A stretch of 64,000 nucleotides of DNA from the NCBI GenBank assembly GCA_039720395.1, contig CM077827.1, positions 7,045,991-7,109,990 of the forward strand, written 5' to 3'. Made by a program: the position numbers and the translations under genes. Of the stretch, positions 1-12,320 are shown piece after piece. The notes under the pieces were generated by a model. That model was not told where the DNA came from. It saw only the letters and a list, made by a program, of their open reading frames with translations, and did no database searches. How positions within the stretch are numbered: position 1 is the first letter of the stretch; each line of letters opens with the position of its first letter. Origin of the DNA: Liquidambar formosana. Lineage: Eukaryota; Streptophyta; Magnoliopsida; Saxifragales; Altingiaceae.

Positions 1-1793
1 GGAGAGAAATCAGAGTTCGGTACCTGATTGGGTCTCCCTCACCCGTTTGTAAGTTTTTTGTCTGCGCAGAGGTTCTGTCTGTTGAAGAAATATTACGGCC
101 CAAGCGCTGATGGAGATGATTCTGTATGTTTGGGGTACGGACGAGGACGGGGTCCCAGGTGACAGTCCCACTTTCAGCTGCATGCGATTGGACGGTGGTG
201 AAGACATGAGAAAAAACTAGGATGGGGACGGCTTCATTCTTTATCCTATTTTGAGAGCAGGAAAGCTATGATGAGGGCTCCTTTAAGGGATAGATTGACT
301 TGTTCTCTCCCAATTGTGTGAATTTCAAGACACAGGTCCCACAATTGAATAGAAGTTTCTCGAAAGTTCTCAGGTAAAAAATTTCATATAAAAGATAAAA
401 TAAATTCTTATGTGATTTGATTATATACACAAATTAAAGTTCAATTTTTTCTTATATTCAATAGAGTTCAATATGTTTTTGAATGAATTTGTATTAATAT
501 GACGATATCGATGTGATAAAATTAGTAACATGGTATATGTCTTAAATAGTGTGTCCTAAACAGTTACCGAAGTAGGAGAGCTCATAGAAAAAAAGGATGA
601 AGGTGCTTTTTTTGGCTCCTTGAAAACAAACAATAGAGTTCCTTTTAGCAGCAGTCACAGCTGAAAAGTCCAAAATAAGATGGTGTTGGAGTCACCGAAT
701 ATTTGATTATTCTGTCTGGGCCATGAATGTTCTAAACCTAGCAAGGCTGGCAGGAGGGGCCCTTGTCCCTCTTGATTGGGCTCTTAAGCTCTTTTGTTTT
801 TTTTATTTAGTTATATTTTGAGCAGTAGATTTTTTTTTTTTTTTTTTTTTTTTTTTGGTAAAATGGATATTTATTCAAAACAGAAAAACATCATGAGAAA
901 CAACCAACAGATCAGCAAAAAGAAACTTACAAAGTCTCCAGGGGGAGTCTAAAATAAAAAAATTACTATCAATCTCATGTCCCTCTCTAGCGAGTTGAGC
1001 TCTAGATTTAAGACATACTTTGTCTCATCAAATTTATCATGTTGATCTGTCCTCCTATTGTAAATTCGGTAAAGAAATATATATACATATATACAAAAAA
1101 AAAAAAAAGGAAAGAAAAAAATGCATTATAATTACCAGTCAAAGTTGATGGAGAATTCTGACTAAACACTATAAATGAGAAATAACATTAAATTTTGATC
1201 AGCTTGTGTACTCAAATTACATTGTATTTTATAGTGAAAATTTTCAAGTGAAATTCTTGGAAGGTTTGCTATCCAATGAGACACTGCATATCTTTTATAG
1301 TGAAAATTTTCAAGTGAAATTCTTAGAAGGTTTTCTATCCAATGAGACATTGCATGTCTTGAGATTCGAATAATATTCTATAAAATTGAAATAGAACTCG
1401 TTAAATACACCCACAAGAGTCCCTTCATATTAACTTTTCTCATAGTAACAAAAATATAGTTTATGAAAAGGGCCTTAGGAAAATGCTATTAATTTCTAAA
1501 AATTTTCTCAATGATGTAGTCATTAACTATTGATGTGTCATGCATTTAAAAATATTTATAAAAAAAGGCATTTATCGATGTGGTTATTGTCACATCATTA
1601 AAGAAAAAAATAGGAATTAATAGCACCACTCATATTGTTACATCTATGAATAAAATACTATACATGTGACCTACAATTACATAAAATACTCTACAATGGT
1701 TTTTTATGAAGAAAAAATACATTATATAATTTCACTGTAATTCATCATTGGCATGATCAATTTGTTGTTCTTTTTATTTAATGACATTTTGAA
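1..1793. other. intergenic region, no gene supported
   Basis: No reading frame here resembles a known protein. The stretch contains a T27 run at 830-856. An AT-rich sequence follows it that could be the reversed tail of a retroposon, but no second boundary is visible. A two-copy tandem repeat of about 67 bp lies at 1226-1352, and its copies differ at only a few positions. Nothing else could be supported. Confidence 0.5.
1226..1352. repeat. two-copy tandem repeat, about 67 bp unit
   Basis: Both units contain the shared strings ttatagtgaaaattttcaag and ctatccaatgagaca. The arrangement is head to tail. A short open frame on the minus strand simply follows the repeat and is not thought to be a gene. 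Confidence 0.7.
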
Positions 1794-1802
1794 TAAAATT
1801 AT

Positions 1803-2484
1803 GGGTAAATATCCAAAATATCCCTCATGAAAAGAATTATATCCAAAAACCCCATAAAATAATTTTCCTATCGAAAAAAACCCAAATAAGGTTAAAATAT
1901 ATCCAAAAAACCCAACACTCTAACAGTCTAAGTTCCATCCAAGTCCATTTAAATTATATAGTTTTTGGACTGACATACGCTTTTTATAATTGTTTGTTTA
2001 TTCATGAGAACTAATCATGTACAGGATATTCCGAAGTATCCCACTTTATCACGGTCATTCGTGGATGACACACATGCATTCATGCGCTCGAGCGTATCAT
2101 TCACGAATGGCTGTGATCGAATGGGATATCTGGAATATCCCACACATGATCAAAGCTAGTTTATTCATTTTCTTGTCTTTCTTTCCTTTTTTTTTTTTTT
2201 TCTTTTTTTTTTCCTTTTTTGTAATAAGTAACAAATAATCCATTTATTAGATAAACACGAAGGTAATACAAATTTTGAATAATTATTTTTATATTTTAAT
2301 AAAAAATGTAATAAGAGTATTTTAGTGAAGAAATTTTATCACTTAAATAGAATTAGATGGAAGTTAAGTTATTAGATTTTTTTTATATATAGTTTAACCT
2401 ATTTGGGTTTTTTTAATAGGAAAATTATTTTATGGGATTTTTAGATATAATTTTTTTTATGAGAAATATTTTAGATACTTTCCC
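1803..2484. mobile_element. Mutator-type MITE with ~105-bp terminal inverted repeats
   Basis: The left end (GGGTAAATATCC) and the right end (GGATACTTTCCC-like, reversed) form inverted repeats that stay alignable for about 105 bp. The element is bordered by an exact 9-bp direct repeat, taaaattat, at 1794-1802 and 2485-2493. A 9-bp target duplication together with long terminal inverted repeats is the hallmark of the Mutator superfamily. At 682 bp with no transposase frame it must be non-autonomous. Its interior carries a separate long imperfect palindrome. Confidence 0.88.
2024..2144. repeat. long imperfect palindrome inside the MITE
   Basis: The arms begin with ggatattcc and end with ggaatatcc, and pair through blocks such as atccca/tgggat, atcacgg/ctgtgat and cattcgtg/cacgaatg. 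They are centred on cgctcgagcg near 2086-2095. Each arm is roughly 55-60 nt with scattered mismatches. A transcript would fold into a long hairpin. Palindromes are common in transposons, so a small-RNA role is only a possibility. Confidence 0.75.
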
Positions 2485-2812
2485 TAAAATTATGTGTCAA
2501 CTGGGACACATGTGCGCTGATTTTAACATGAGTAACAATAAAGTGATAATTTTGACAAGAACAAGCGAGATAATGATACGCAACATTGGTAATGAAGATG
2601 GTTTATTCTAATACCCATTTGATAAATAAATTATTTATAAGAAATGTAAAGAATTAGAGCACAAAACAAATCATTACATTCATTCGGTTTTGAAATTGAA
2701 AACTGGAAATTGGGGGTTCATCTTAGCCAAAAGGAAAAAGTGAATTTTGAAATTGAAAACTGGAAATGGCTCATCTTAGCGAAAAGGAAAAAAAATAAAA
2801 AAAATTGACATG

Positions 2813-2886
2813 TGCTTTCATTGAGAGTTGAACTCAAGACCTCCCGCTTACTAAACGGGTGCTCTAACCAACTGAGCTATGAAAGC
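2813..2886 (-). tRNA. tRNA-Thr(AGU)
   Basis: Read on the minus strand, the sequence folds into a complete cloverleaf without an intron. The acceptor arms are gctttca/tgaaagc, and the D arm is gctc/gagc with loop agttggtta. The anticodon stem is cccgt/gcggg with loop ttagtaa, giving anticodon AGT. The variable loop has 5 nt and the T arm is ttgag/ctcaa with loop ttcaact. Position 73 is A. The run of As at about 2797-2804 on the plus strand becomes a T-run just downstream of the gene on the minus strand, suiting RNA polymerase III termination. A-34 would be read as inosine in the mature nuclear tRNA. Confidence 0.95.
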
Positions 2887-4530
2887 TTGACATTGCTGTC
2901 AGCGAAAACAATAAATTAAAACCGGTTATCGTTCTGAGCAAAATGTTTAATTTTGGGTTGGGCTCATTTAAGCCTTGTTGGGCCGAAGTAGTTGTATGGG
3001 AGCCTGGGCTAAAATTCCACGTTGGATTCAAGTCTAGAGCACTTTGGAAAAATTGGTCTTGGTTGGGCCTATCCTATGGCGGTAGGGTGTAAGATTGAAT
3101 ATATAGATTTTTTGTCCACAAAAAATAATAATAATAATAATAATAATATTAATTAATTAATTAATTAATTAAAAGGTTCGATAGAATATATAAAATTTTC
3201 ATAATTAGTTTATATAATAAAGAATTGAAAGTTCATGTTATCTAGGGTTACCAGGCTGTATGCCTATATCTATGTCGCCATTAGATTGGCGTGTTACTAA
3301 ATATGACGTAACAAAATGGTTACCCGCTTCTACTGCAGGGCAAAACACTACTAACTAACTAAACATCGCCTCTTAAAAAAAATTCCATTTGGGCTAGGAC
3401 TCCGTGGACTGAATGGTGTCTTAGAGCATCCCAATGGGAGAGGTATAATGTGAGCTAAAATTATAAATAACTTTTAGTTCTAAAGGGTCTTTTCTATGTT
3501 AAGTTTTCAACTTAAAAATCTAAGCGATGTAGGATGTGATATATTTCTAACACCCTAATGGGAGAGGTTAATGGTGAGTGCTAATTAGATGTTGTTTGAG
3601 AGGAGACAGATATAAAACCTGAAAAATATATTAAGGGCCTGTTTGGTAAGTGAAAATAGAGTATGAACTTTAGGATGTAAGTGAAATATGCAATTTACTT
3701 GTGTCAACAATGGTCTGAAAAGTTTCGCCCTTTCCTGCTGTGTGTTCAATGGGTAGGTGAAGAGATGAAATTTAACATATTTGTTGTAGGCTGCTGAGGT
3801 TATTTGAGAGAAGAAGATAAGGGTAAGGGTTATGGTTAGTGAGTTCGAGTTCTAATAGGTGAGGTGAAAGGTGAAGAGACAACGTCGACGTGGAATTTGT
3901 TTGACCAGTATTAAAGTGTCACGTCCTTTCAATGAGGTCATCATTCATTCTGCGTTAATAAACTTTCATGATAAATCTAACTCATGACTAATTCTAAAAA
4001 AACAAAATGTGAACCCCACAGACAGATTAAGAAGATCAACTAATCTTTTGATTTTTTAAGCGAGGCCACAATTGTCAAGACCACGTGAACTGGTAACCCC
4101 TTCCAAACCGGATCAGCACCCATCCGGCCGGCTCAAAAATAGCTCCATATGTGTTTGTATGTATATATATATACACACATATTTTAGATGTCGGAGCACA
4201 TGTGTCGTGTGTGTCAAAAAAAAAAAAAAACTATCAAAAATAAAGAAAAAATTTGAATTCAAAATGAGAACAAAAACTAATATTAAGTAGTTATTAAGGA
4301 GAGAGAAAATAAGATGGTAGTTATGATAGAGGGAGAGAAAAGTGGGAGAAGAAAAGAAGATAGTGAGTAGTTAAGTTAGAGTTTATTTTGGAGTCCCTAC
4401 TTAAAAAGACCTTTCTAATCCAATTCATTTTTGTCTTATTTAAAACTGATGAGGGTTTTTTGGTAATCTACCTTGTACATCCAACGAAAGTTTCAAACGT
4501 TTTCATATATAGTATAGAAGATATAAAATC
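2887..4530. other. intergenic region with simple repeats
   Basis: No gene was recognised. The stretch includes a (taa)n/(ttaa)n microsatellite at about 3125-3170. At about 3640 there is a string, gggcctgtttggtaagtg, like the end of a PIF/Harbinger-type MITE, but no matching right end was found. Two related segments share caatgggagaggt-like text near 3430 and 3550. Confidence 0.45.
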
Positions 4531-4893
4531 CTTTTCTTATGAGGTTAACTTAACTTAACTTTGCGTTTAGGTCACCCTTTAAAATATTTTACGAAACTAA
4601 CCGCTGGATTAGATAACTTTATGATGTAAGTGATGTATACCAAAAATCAAGTTGATCTGAGACTGATTACTAATCGATTCAAAAATTAAAATTTTTAATT
4701 AATGACAATCGCTCATTTTGGACATTTATGAATGAAGTAATTCTTAATCTTGGATCAACTTGATTTTGGATATGCATGACCTTTACATGAAATAAATCTA
4801 ATTCAATGGTTGGTTTTGAAAAATAAAAATCAGATATAGAGTTTTGGAAGGTAACTTAACTTAACTTTAGATTAGGTTAACCTCATAAAAAGA
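4531..4893. mobile_element. fold-back MITE, about 360 bp
   Basis: The left arm (cttatgaggttaacttaac) and the right arm (gttaacctcataaaaag) are inverted copies. The similarity runs most of the way to a centre near 4680-4700, including the paired blocks atcaagttgatc and gatcaacttgat. I could not find a convincing target duplication, so the exact ends and the superfamily are uncertain. Confidence 0.6.
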
Positions 4894-5707
4894 AGATTAT
4901 ATATATATATATATATTAATATATAATTTATATTAATTTATTCCCAGTGCATCTTGGATTGAGATTGAGGAAAAGATCAAGTCTTTCTATATCGTTTCAA
5001 TTTTATCGAATGCCCTCGAAGAAACGAAAAGACTAGGTCTTTGAAAGATATTTCTCAAGACAATATACTGAATTTCAAAGTCCTACTAAAATATACAAGT
5101 TGATAAGGACGAGAGTTCTCAATGATTTTATATTAAAGTAATGCTATATATTGGTAGCTTAAAAAGGGACAAAAGTAAAGCAAAAGGGAAAACTTGAATC
5201 TTACATCATTTTACAGTTTTAAATTAGTATGGATATCAAATCTTCATTTGCTTCCCTTGTCATCTTCGTAGCCTAATCATGCATGGCATTCAATTAGGCT
5301 ACCTTCTTATCACTCTGACTATGTCAATAATAATAATAATAAATTACAAGTATGGATAAAATTTGAGGACCACTTCTTGAAATTAGTTTTGCTTGTCTTC
5401 AATAAATTTAGATCTACTCACTGCCTTCTCACTCACTGGTCATTCGACTCATTCCTACCATTTTATTTATTTGTTTTTGTCTTTCGTCTTAGAACCTCAA
5501 ATCCTACGTAGCTAATCCCATTAGGTCTGGTACCATATTAGAAAAAATGGAAGGAAAAAAATAAAAAAGAAAAAGAAAAAAAGAATCATCTAAGGATCTA
5601 TCTAGTCATCCAAACGGGAATTAAATAAATTTAGTATATTTGATATTATATTGAAGACAAAAAACCATTATCTCAGAAGAGAATAATGTAAAAAGCTGGA
5701 GTCTCAT

Positions 5708-5763
5708 CAGTATGGTTGATGTTATAAAATCAATCAGTATGGTTGATGTTATAAAATCAATTA
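5708..5763. repeat. two-copy 27-bp tandem repeat
   Basis: The string gtatggttgatgttataaaa, with a few following bases, occurs twice back to back. It lies upstream of the CAF1 leader. Confidence 0.75.
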
Positions 5764-6107
5764 TGACGGTATACGAGGCATTGAGCACCAACTTACAAAC
5801 GTCATCGTTTTGAATGGCGTAGATAAAACGGCCTCGTTTAAACTTTCTGCTGTTGCCACCATTCTCCTTGGCACCATCACTCCCCATTTTCTTTTCTTTT
5901 ACTGTCCTCTCAGTGTGTTTAGGAGTCAACCCCAGAGGGTCACAAACGTCTCTCTCCCTCTCACCCCTTTTTATCTCTCTAACTCCTCTTTCTCTCTACT
6001 TTCTCAGGAGCCAAAGTTGACCCACGAATTTATCTTCTATAAAGCACAAATTGCTCATCTCAAGTTCGCAATCTGCTTATCTTAAGCCGCGATCTCAAGT
6101 TTCCCAG

Positions 6108-6569
6108 GTCAGATCTCATCTACATATGCATATACGTACGACCATATATCCTTCTTAGGTTTTGAATCTTAGATTTCTAGTGTTCTTACTGTTTCATAGT
6201 TTGATTATTGCTCTCTTTGTTAAATCTAGGGTTTGTTTTCTTATGACTGTTGCAGATCTGGTTGAAAAGCTCAAAAGGTTCTCGTCCGGAACACGATTCG
6301 CGACAACACAGTTTGGGTTTTGGGGTTCTAAACGCGTATGTTCTATTTTTAGATCTGGGTTTGATAGTGGAACTCGATTCGTGACAACCCAATTTGCGCT
6401 TTAGGGTTCTAAACGCGTATGTTCTGTTTCTAGATCTGGGTCTGATAGTGGAACTCGATTTGGAATAACCCACTCTGGGTTTTGGGGTTCTAAACGCTTA
6501 TGTTCTGTTTTTAGATCTAGGTTTGATAGTATTCATCACTCTGTTGTTGGAATTGAGATATATTTTTAG
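6108..6569 (+). other. predicted 5'UTR intron of the CAF1 gene
   Basis: A donor-like tttcccag|gtcag at 6107/6108 and an acceptor-like tatttttag at 6569 bracket a T-rich stretch that ends two bases before the CAF1 start codon. The pyrimidine-rich sequence before it (about 5890-6105) looks like a plant 5' leader. The call is inference from splice-site appearance; transcripts would settle it. Confidence 0.55.
6254..6530 (+). repeat. 81-bp tandem repeat in the CAF1 leader intron
   Basis: Two full 81-bp units (6324-6404 and 6405-6485) are flanked by a partial, more diverged unit at 6254-6323 and a partial unit at 6486-6530. The later units start ggttctaaacgc, and those at 6324, 6405 and 6486 carry tttttagatct or tttctagatct. 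Each copy therefore offers an acceptor-like tract close to the real one. Confidence 0.85.
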
Positions 6570-6571
6570 AT

Positions 6572-7405
6572 ATGTCGATTATACCCAAAAGCGATAAGGG
6601 CGATTCGATTCAAATCCGCGAGGTGTGGGATGATAATCTCGAGAGTGAGTTTGCGTTAATTCGCGAAATTGTCGACGAGTACCCTTTCATTGCAATGGAC
6701 ACCGAGTTCCCTGGAGTTGTTCTTCGTCCCGTAGGGAGTTTTAAGCATATCAATGAGTATAACTACCAGACTTTGAAAGACAATGTTGATATGTTGAAAT
6801 TGATTCAACTGGGTCTCACGTTTTCCGATGAAAATGGAAATCTCCCGACTTGTGGGACTGATCAATACTGCATTTGGCAGTTCAATTTTCGCGAATTTAA
6901 TGTGTCGGAAGATGTATTTGCAAACGATTCGATTGAGTTGTTGCGCCAATGCGGGATTGATTTTAAGAAGAATAATGAAAAGGGTATTGATGTGAATCGG
7001 TTTGGCGAGCTTTTGATGTCGTCGGGGATTGTGTTGAATGATGGGGTGCATTGGGTAACATTTCATAGTGGGTACGATTTTGGGTACTTACTTAAGCTAT
7101 TAACATGCCAGAGTTTACCCGATACACAAGCAGGATTCTTTGATTTGATCAATACATATTTCCCAATGATATATGATATTAAGCATTTGATGAAGTTCTG
7201 CAATAGTCTCCATGGTGGGTTGAACAAGCTCGCAGAGTTATTGGAGGTGGAGAGGGTTGGCGTCTGTCATCAAGCGGGTTCAGATAGTTTGCTCACAGCT
7301 TGTACGTTCAGGAAATTGAAAGAGAACTTCTTCAATGGATCAACTGAGAAATATGCAGGTGTACTGTATGGTCTTGGCGTTGAGAATGGACAGAGTACTC
7401 ACTGA
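6572..7405 (+). CDS. CAF1: CCR4-associated factor 1 (CAF1/POP2) deadenylase
   Basis: This intronless gene encodes 277 residues, the usual length for plant CAF1 proteins. The family forms the catalytic deadenylase subunit of the CCR4-NOT complex, shortening mRNA poly(A) tails in the cytoplasm and P-bodies. The DEDDh nuclease set is visible: Asp43 and Glu45 in MDTEFPG, Asp169 in [10 protein letters not shown], and His233 and Asp238 in [11 protein letters not shown]. The conserved block [10 protein letters not shown] lies at about 201-210. The first ATG of the frame gives the typical short N-terminus before the nuclease fold, and a predicted leader intron ends directly before it. No frameshift or stop interrupts the frame, so it looks functional. 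Plants carry several CAF1 paralogues; I cannot say which one this is. Confidence 0.95.
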   Translation: MSIIPKSDKGDSIQIREVWDDNLESEFALIREIVDEYPFIAMDTEFPGVVLRPVGSFKHINEYNYQTLKDNVDMLKLIQLGLTFSDENGNLPTCGTDQYCIWQFNFREFNVSEDVFANDSIELLRQCGIDFKKNNEKGIDVNRFGELLMSSGIVLNDGVHWVTFHSGYDFGYLLKLLTCQSLPDTQAGFFDLINTYFPMIYDIKHLMKFCNSLHGGLNKLAELLEVERVGVCHQAGSDSLLTACTFRKLKENFFNGSTEKYAGVLYGLGVENGQSTH

Positions 7406-10400
7406 AAATAAATAATTGAAGAATTGATGACGAGTGTTTGTTTGACTACTAGGGTGTGACACTCCCATTTGTATTTGTACACAATTGGCTAAAAATTGTT
7501 GCTTTAGTTATAACGTGTCTCCTTTGCTTGGTCTTTTTTTCTTTCAAACTTGTGTAACTGGAAGCTTGACTTTGTAGCTTGAGTTCTCTGTAAATTAATG
7601 CAGTTAGCATTTCAATAAAAACATTAGCAGTTTACAGCTTCTTCTACTGAATTTTCCTTTTCAATATGATATTCAGTGCATTCGTGCTTAATAAATATAG
7701 CATGAATTATACATTTTATTTCATGACACATGCTTGGTTGATCCATATGTACAAATCGGTCAGTTAGAAGTACACATCTTCTTCACAACACAGGTTGCAT
7801 GGGTCAAAAAGGCGTGTGGGTTTTTATCTTTGACCTTGTAATAAGATTCCAATGAACTTCGTCATTTATTATTTGGTACAGTACCTTTTTAGAAGCATCC
7901 CTATTTGCTTAATTCATTTGGTTATTTTCTCCTGTTCTGTATTCAGTCTTTCTTGAATTTGTATGTTATCTTTCTCAAGTTATTTATACATCTGGATCTC
8001 GTTATATTAGTCAAAGCCTTTTTTAGTATTAACTGCACATTTGCTTCTTAAATTGATCCTGCATTTATGGAACCTTTGCATTGCAAATCTGCAATACTAA
8101 ATATAAAGGTTGCAAGATTTATACTAATCTGCAATAACCCTACTATCTTGTCTTCATAGGACCTTTTTTATTTTTGGAATTGGGAGATTAATACTATCCT
8201 GAATTAATTGCACTTGCAGCAAATATATTGTGGAAGAAGTAACCCTCTTCTGGATCGAGTGTTTATTTACTTCATATATCCTATTTGTGAAGTTACTTAA
8301 ATGTTTTTGTTTCGTCAAATCATTCAAAGCCTTTGTTATATCTATTGTGCGTTTGCTTTTTAACTTGGTCCTTTTTTATTTATTTATAAAACTTAGAATG
8401 ACACGCTATAAATATAAGGTTGTGAGATTTATACTATCCCAAGTTTACCCTGCTTTCAGAAAATGACTTAATTTAGAGTTTCCCTCTCTCTCTCTCTCTC
8501 TCCCTCTACCTCTCCATGTTGAAGGGTACATGGAGAAGGCCTAGGAGATGTCATAGCGTGAAGAAGATGGGGATGAGGATGATGATAGTTTTGACCAGGA
8601 GATGTGCGAATAATTTGCTTCTAATAGGCAAGACAGTCATCATGAGGAAGTGCTATGTTTGCAAGTCTTCTGATGCCTTCTTGTCCTTGTTTCCTTTTAT
8701 GAGCATATTTCGACTAAGCTACAGTCTCTTCAATTTTTCCCTAATGTTATCATGGCGAGTTTTTGATTGCCAGTGCAGCTATGATAATTTGTTAGTTCTT
8801 GGACTACTATATGGGGCCATCAACATCATCTGTGTTGCATCTTATACAGGCGGAGGTAGCAATGCAAATGTGGCCCCTTCAGTTCGAGCTCAGGTTAGTT
8901 GTACATGTTGCAATATTATAGTGCTTATAGAAATTCTTATTTTCAATGCTGAGGGAAATACTTTTGCATTTGATTGATGTTTGTTAGATGTTATAGTTTT
9001 AATGTTTATACTAATTATTTGTTTAACAAATTTACAATTTTCAAATCTTTCCATTGGTTGCAAACTTTTTTGGAACTTAGCATTTAAATGAAATCTTTAT
9101 TTATGATATTTTGACAATCAATTCCATATGGGTTGGCAGAAATTTATCATAGAGGGTTCCTGTTCTTAAGATGGGTTTTGAAATTCTCATTTATTTTTAT
9201 TTTTATCTTTTTGATGAGGAAAATTCTCATTATTTCAAACACTCATATTTTCAGACAGTGGAAAACTTGAAATGTTATGCATCTGGTCGATGCTGAAGAA
9301 ACTAATTTTAATTTTAAGTTAGTTGTGCTTTATGTTTGCTTTTTAATTACAGCAACATTGCATCTCATCTTGTTTTAGTTAAGGTACAATATGTAAGTTT
9401 AATGTGACCTGTCATTTGAGGACACTTACACATCATTTACTTGGTACCTAGTTTCCTCTATGATCAAATTTCCTCTCTTTTAAAGTTATTGTGTGACATG
9501 TACCAGTTACTAAATCTTAGGTTACAAAATATCATAAGCATCTCTCATGCTGACCGTGCCTCAAGGACATTTTCAGCATTATCCCTCCCTGTGAGGGCTT
9601 TTATTTTATAACTTGGTTTAACTCAGCATAGCTCTATAAAGCCCGGTCCCATCTATTTGGAGATGATGACATGATTCTGCGTTTGCATTTTGCTTTGAAT
9701 AGGAAATGCGATCTCATGGTGGCGTCTTCCACTTGCCCATTGGAGATCATCATTGCTTTGGCAGCTGGGGTCGACGTTATTGTATCTTGGAGTTGAGGAA
9801 CACAGAATGGGACCATTAGATATCATTTGAATTGGGAAGAGATGCGGTGTTATCAACTTAGTCTGGTGAATTCTAATAATCAGTTTATTGATGTGTGGGA
9901 GTATAAAAAATCTTATGTTCAAGAACAAATTTTTTTGTTTGGAGGGGTTAGGGTGGTAGAACAGCCCAGTAAGCTCATCTTTCTGGTGTTTGGATTGATG
10001 GTAGACACCCTATAAGCTACAGTCGTTCCTGTATTTGGACTGATTTTATCTTGTTTTCCATGGTATTGAAGGGAGACCATATGTTTATTTAAAAATTAAT
10101 CACTGTTAACGAAATTATTCCTCTTCTCCCCCACCCCTCCATCCATCATACACTTGGGGATATTCGTTATCATTCCCCCTGTCCCGGTCCTTATTTTTTT
10201 GGTTAAATTAAGAAGGAAAAAACTGCCTTGGCTTTTGTATCCAAATGTTATGAAGATTGAAACTAAACAATTTCGTTTCCTTGTATCATTTGAAAGTTCT
10301 ATTGGAAACTCCATTGAAAAGATGTAAATTGGGCGCTGCTTTATTATTTCGACAGCTTTCTGTTACATGACACATTTTTGTTATTTTTTTTTGCTTTACC

Positions 10401-12160
10401 TTTTGATTTATGAAGCATACAAGATCACATTATTATGTACTTCATCTATCACTACTTGATTCACATTTCCCATCAAGGTTTGTCCAAAAGTCATGAGCCA
10501 TCTTACCCTGATTTTTAGAAAAGGATTATTACTTGTACAATACTTGTAGTTATGCATAAATACTTGTACTATCCATCAGGTTTTTAGTTAATTAAAGACC
10601 CCCTTTAGTTTTGCATAAATTTTAAAGCCAGCCTTCAATTTCTTGGCATAGCACTACACCTTGTAGTTTTCTAGTTTATTCCTAAAATATCCTTCTCTTA
10701 AGCTTCTGTTATGTATTACTAGGGGTCTTTAACATGGGAGAAAACCATAGAGGTTGTGGTGTCCTGGAAAACTTGAGGAGTAATTGCAAGTTTTAGACCA
10801 AATGGTAGGGGTTTTAAACTTTGTTGGAAATTTGAGGGGTATCCTAAGTATATACGCAAAACTATTGGTGGTGATCAAGTAATTACCCCCTAGAAAATTA
10901 CAGGAAAGTCTATTGGATGGTGGTTCATCTATGAGTTTTGCAGTAACTTGTTCAAAATTTTGAAATTTTGATGCAATCTTGTAGAAATTAACAATTTTAA
11001 CAGTTGGGCCAACTTGTGATTTAATGATTTGTTGTTTGGAAGTGGATCGTGCTGAGTCATTTTGTTTCAATTGCCACTTCATTGCATGGGCTTAAGATGC
11101 GTCTTTGTTTAAGGTTTCCTCATCTCTTTAACCTTCAACAAACCCAACCCCCCCCCCCCCCCCCCCCCCCCTCCCCCTTCTCTCTCTCTTGTGTGTGTGT
11201 GTGTCTTAACACTTTGCTATGTAGACATGGTGGGAAACCTCGTCATCTACGATTTTTTTCATAAATTTGTAGGCTATGCTTTTTGTTTTCCTTTTTGTCT
11301 TTTTACATAACCTATTGTGCAGTTCATACTCATTAAATGTGGATATGGTAGCTAGGCTGATCAGAGAAAATCACGGCAGTAAGCAGCTTGAGAAATACAT
11401 TTCAGTTTCAATAATCTATATACAGAATATGCTTACTTCCAACTGCAGACTATGCTGATACAAATGATGTGAATCAGCCTTAAAGGATTCGCTGGGAATT
11501 TCAGATTGAAGAAGAGGCAGATCAAAATATGGTGCAGAAAAACCCAGATTGATAAGGCCTTATTTCTAAGCGCTCTTTTAAAATGCTCTGGTGGTTCTGG
11601 AAAAGCAAGACTAGCCTAAGATCAAATATTTTCAGATGTGTATTTGTTTTGCATACTAAACCGTACGCTGATGTAGCACATTGCAGTAGATACTAGAAGA
11701 TAAAAAAAGGTGCTTAATTCTCCTCTAAATAGGGACTAGATTTTTCTTGCTAGAGCAGGGAAATTTCTGTCCTTGACTGGAGAAATAGTAATCCCAAGGG
11801 GTAGCTTCATTGGCAAGGGACTACGTCTAAAGAAACAGAGGTCCCAAGTTCAACTCTTGCTAAACTCCTTAAAGTCACCAACACAAGGTTTCATGGTTCT
11901 CATAGGTCTTGGACTTACCTGGTCCATATAGGTTGTGGGGTCTTATATGATATGAGCTCAGTGTGCAGGTAGTGAAGCACACGTTATGATTTCTTCGCAT
12001 ATACACAAGTAGGTTCTTAAAAGTACAGACTGTAGTTGCATTGTCTCATCTTATTAGTGCCTTCAACTTGAACTAAATAACTCCTGCATACTTGCGCATT
12101 ACCCCCATTTAAAAATGTGGGCAGAGGCCATGAGAAAAAAGGAAATGATTGTGTTAAGCG
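7406..12160. other. CAF1 3'UTR and non-coding sequence with exon-like scraps
   Basis: The first ~230 bases are likely CAF1 3'UTR, with an aataaaa-type signal near 7614-7620. Two imperfect copies of one segment lie at about 7985-8160 and 8270-8460. Scraps with codon-like composition appear at 8545-8650 (acidic, but broken by a stop), at 8852-8893 (between tatacag and |gttagt), at 11323-11410 and at 11448-11555. They do not join into one open frame, and I do not recognise the protein. They may be remains of a dead gene. A C24 run lies at 11148-11171, followed by a short (gt)n tract. Confidence 0.35.
11793..11960 (+). mobile_element. tRNA-derived SINE-like repeat
   Basis: The left part begins cccaaggggtagcttcattg and contains an A-box-like tagcttcattggcaagg at about 11802. 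About 30 bp on, at 11839-11856, is a B-box-like ggtcccaagttcaactc. This spacing and wording match plant tRNA-derived SINE heads. No clear 3' tail or target duplication was found, so the right end is approximate. Confidence 0.55.
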
Positions 12161-12164
12161 CTTA

Positions 12165-12320
12165 GCAGAGGACAGCTACAACCTTGTTGCATGACATGTT
12201 GCATAAGTAGATGTATATGTTGATGACATGATAGTGAAGTCTAGGAGTAGAGATGAATGCTTTGTGGCATAAGGAGATTATTTTAACTGAATACATCAAC
12301 ACCAGTTGAGTCTCCTAAAC
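12165..12320 (+). pseudogene. Ty3/gypsy reverse-transcriptase relic
   Basis: Conceptual translation, allowing for stops and a frame change, gives TTLLHDMLHK followed by YVDDMIVKSRSRDEC. This matches the catalytic YVDDMIVKS block of plant Ty3/gypsy reverse transcriptases. The surrounding sequence up to about 12780 may belong to the same dead element, but I could not assign it. No LTRs were found, so this is a fragment that predates the adjoining copia insertion. Confidence 0.65.

Noticed and set aside
10..207. 65-residue frame at the left edge
   Set aside because: No recognisable domain, and the opposite strand looks equally plausible. The window edge prevents judgement.
5810..6085. Short upstream gene before CAF1
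   Set aside because: The frame is pyrimidine-rich leader sequence without domain features and ends at the predicted leader exon. More likely 5'UTR.
8516..8977. 153-residue plus-strand frame after the CAF1 gene
   Set aside because: It runs across an apparent exon, an acceptor and a donor in different frames. The more protein-like acidic reading is in another frame and contains a stop. Kept only as exon-like scraps.
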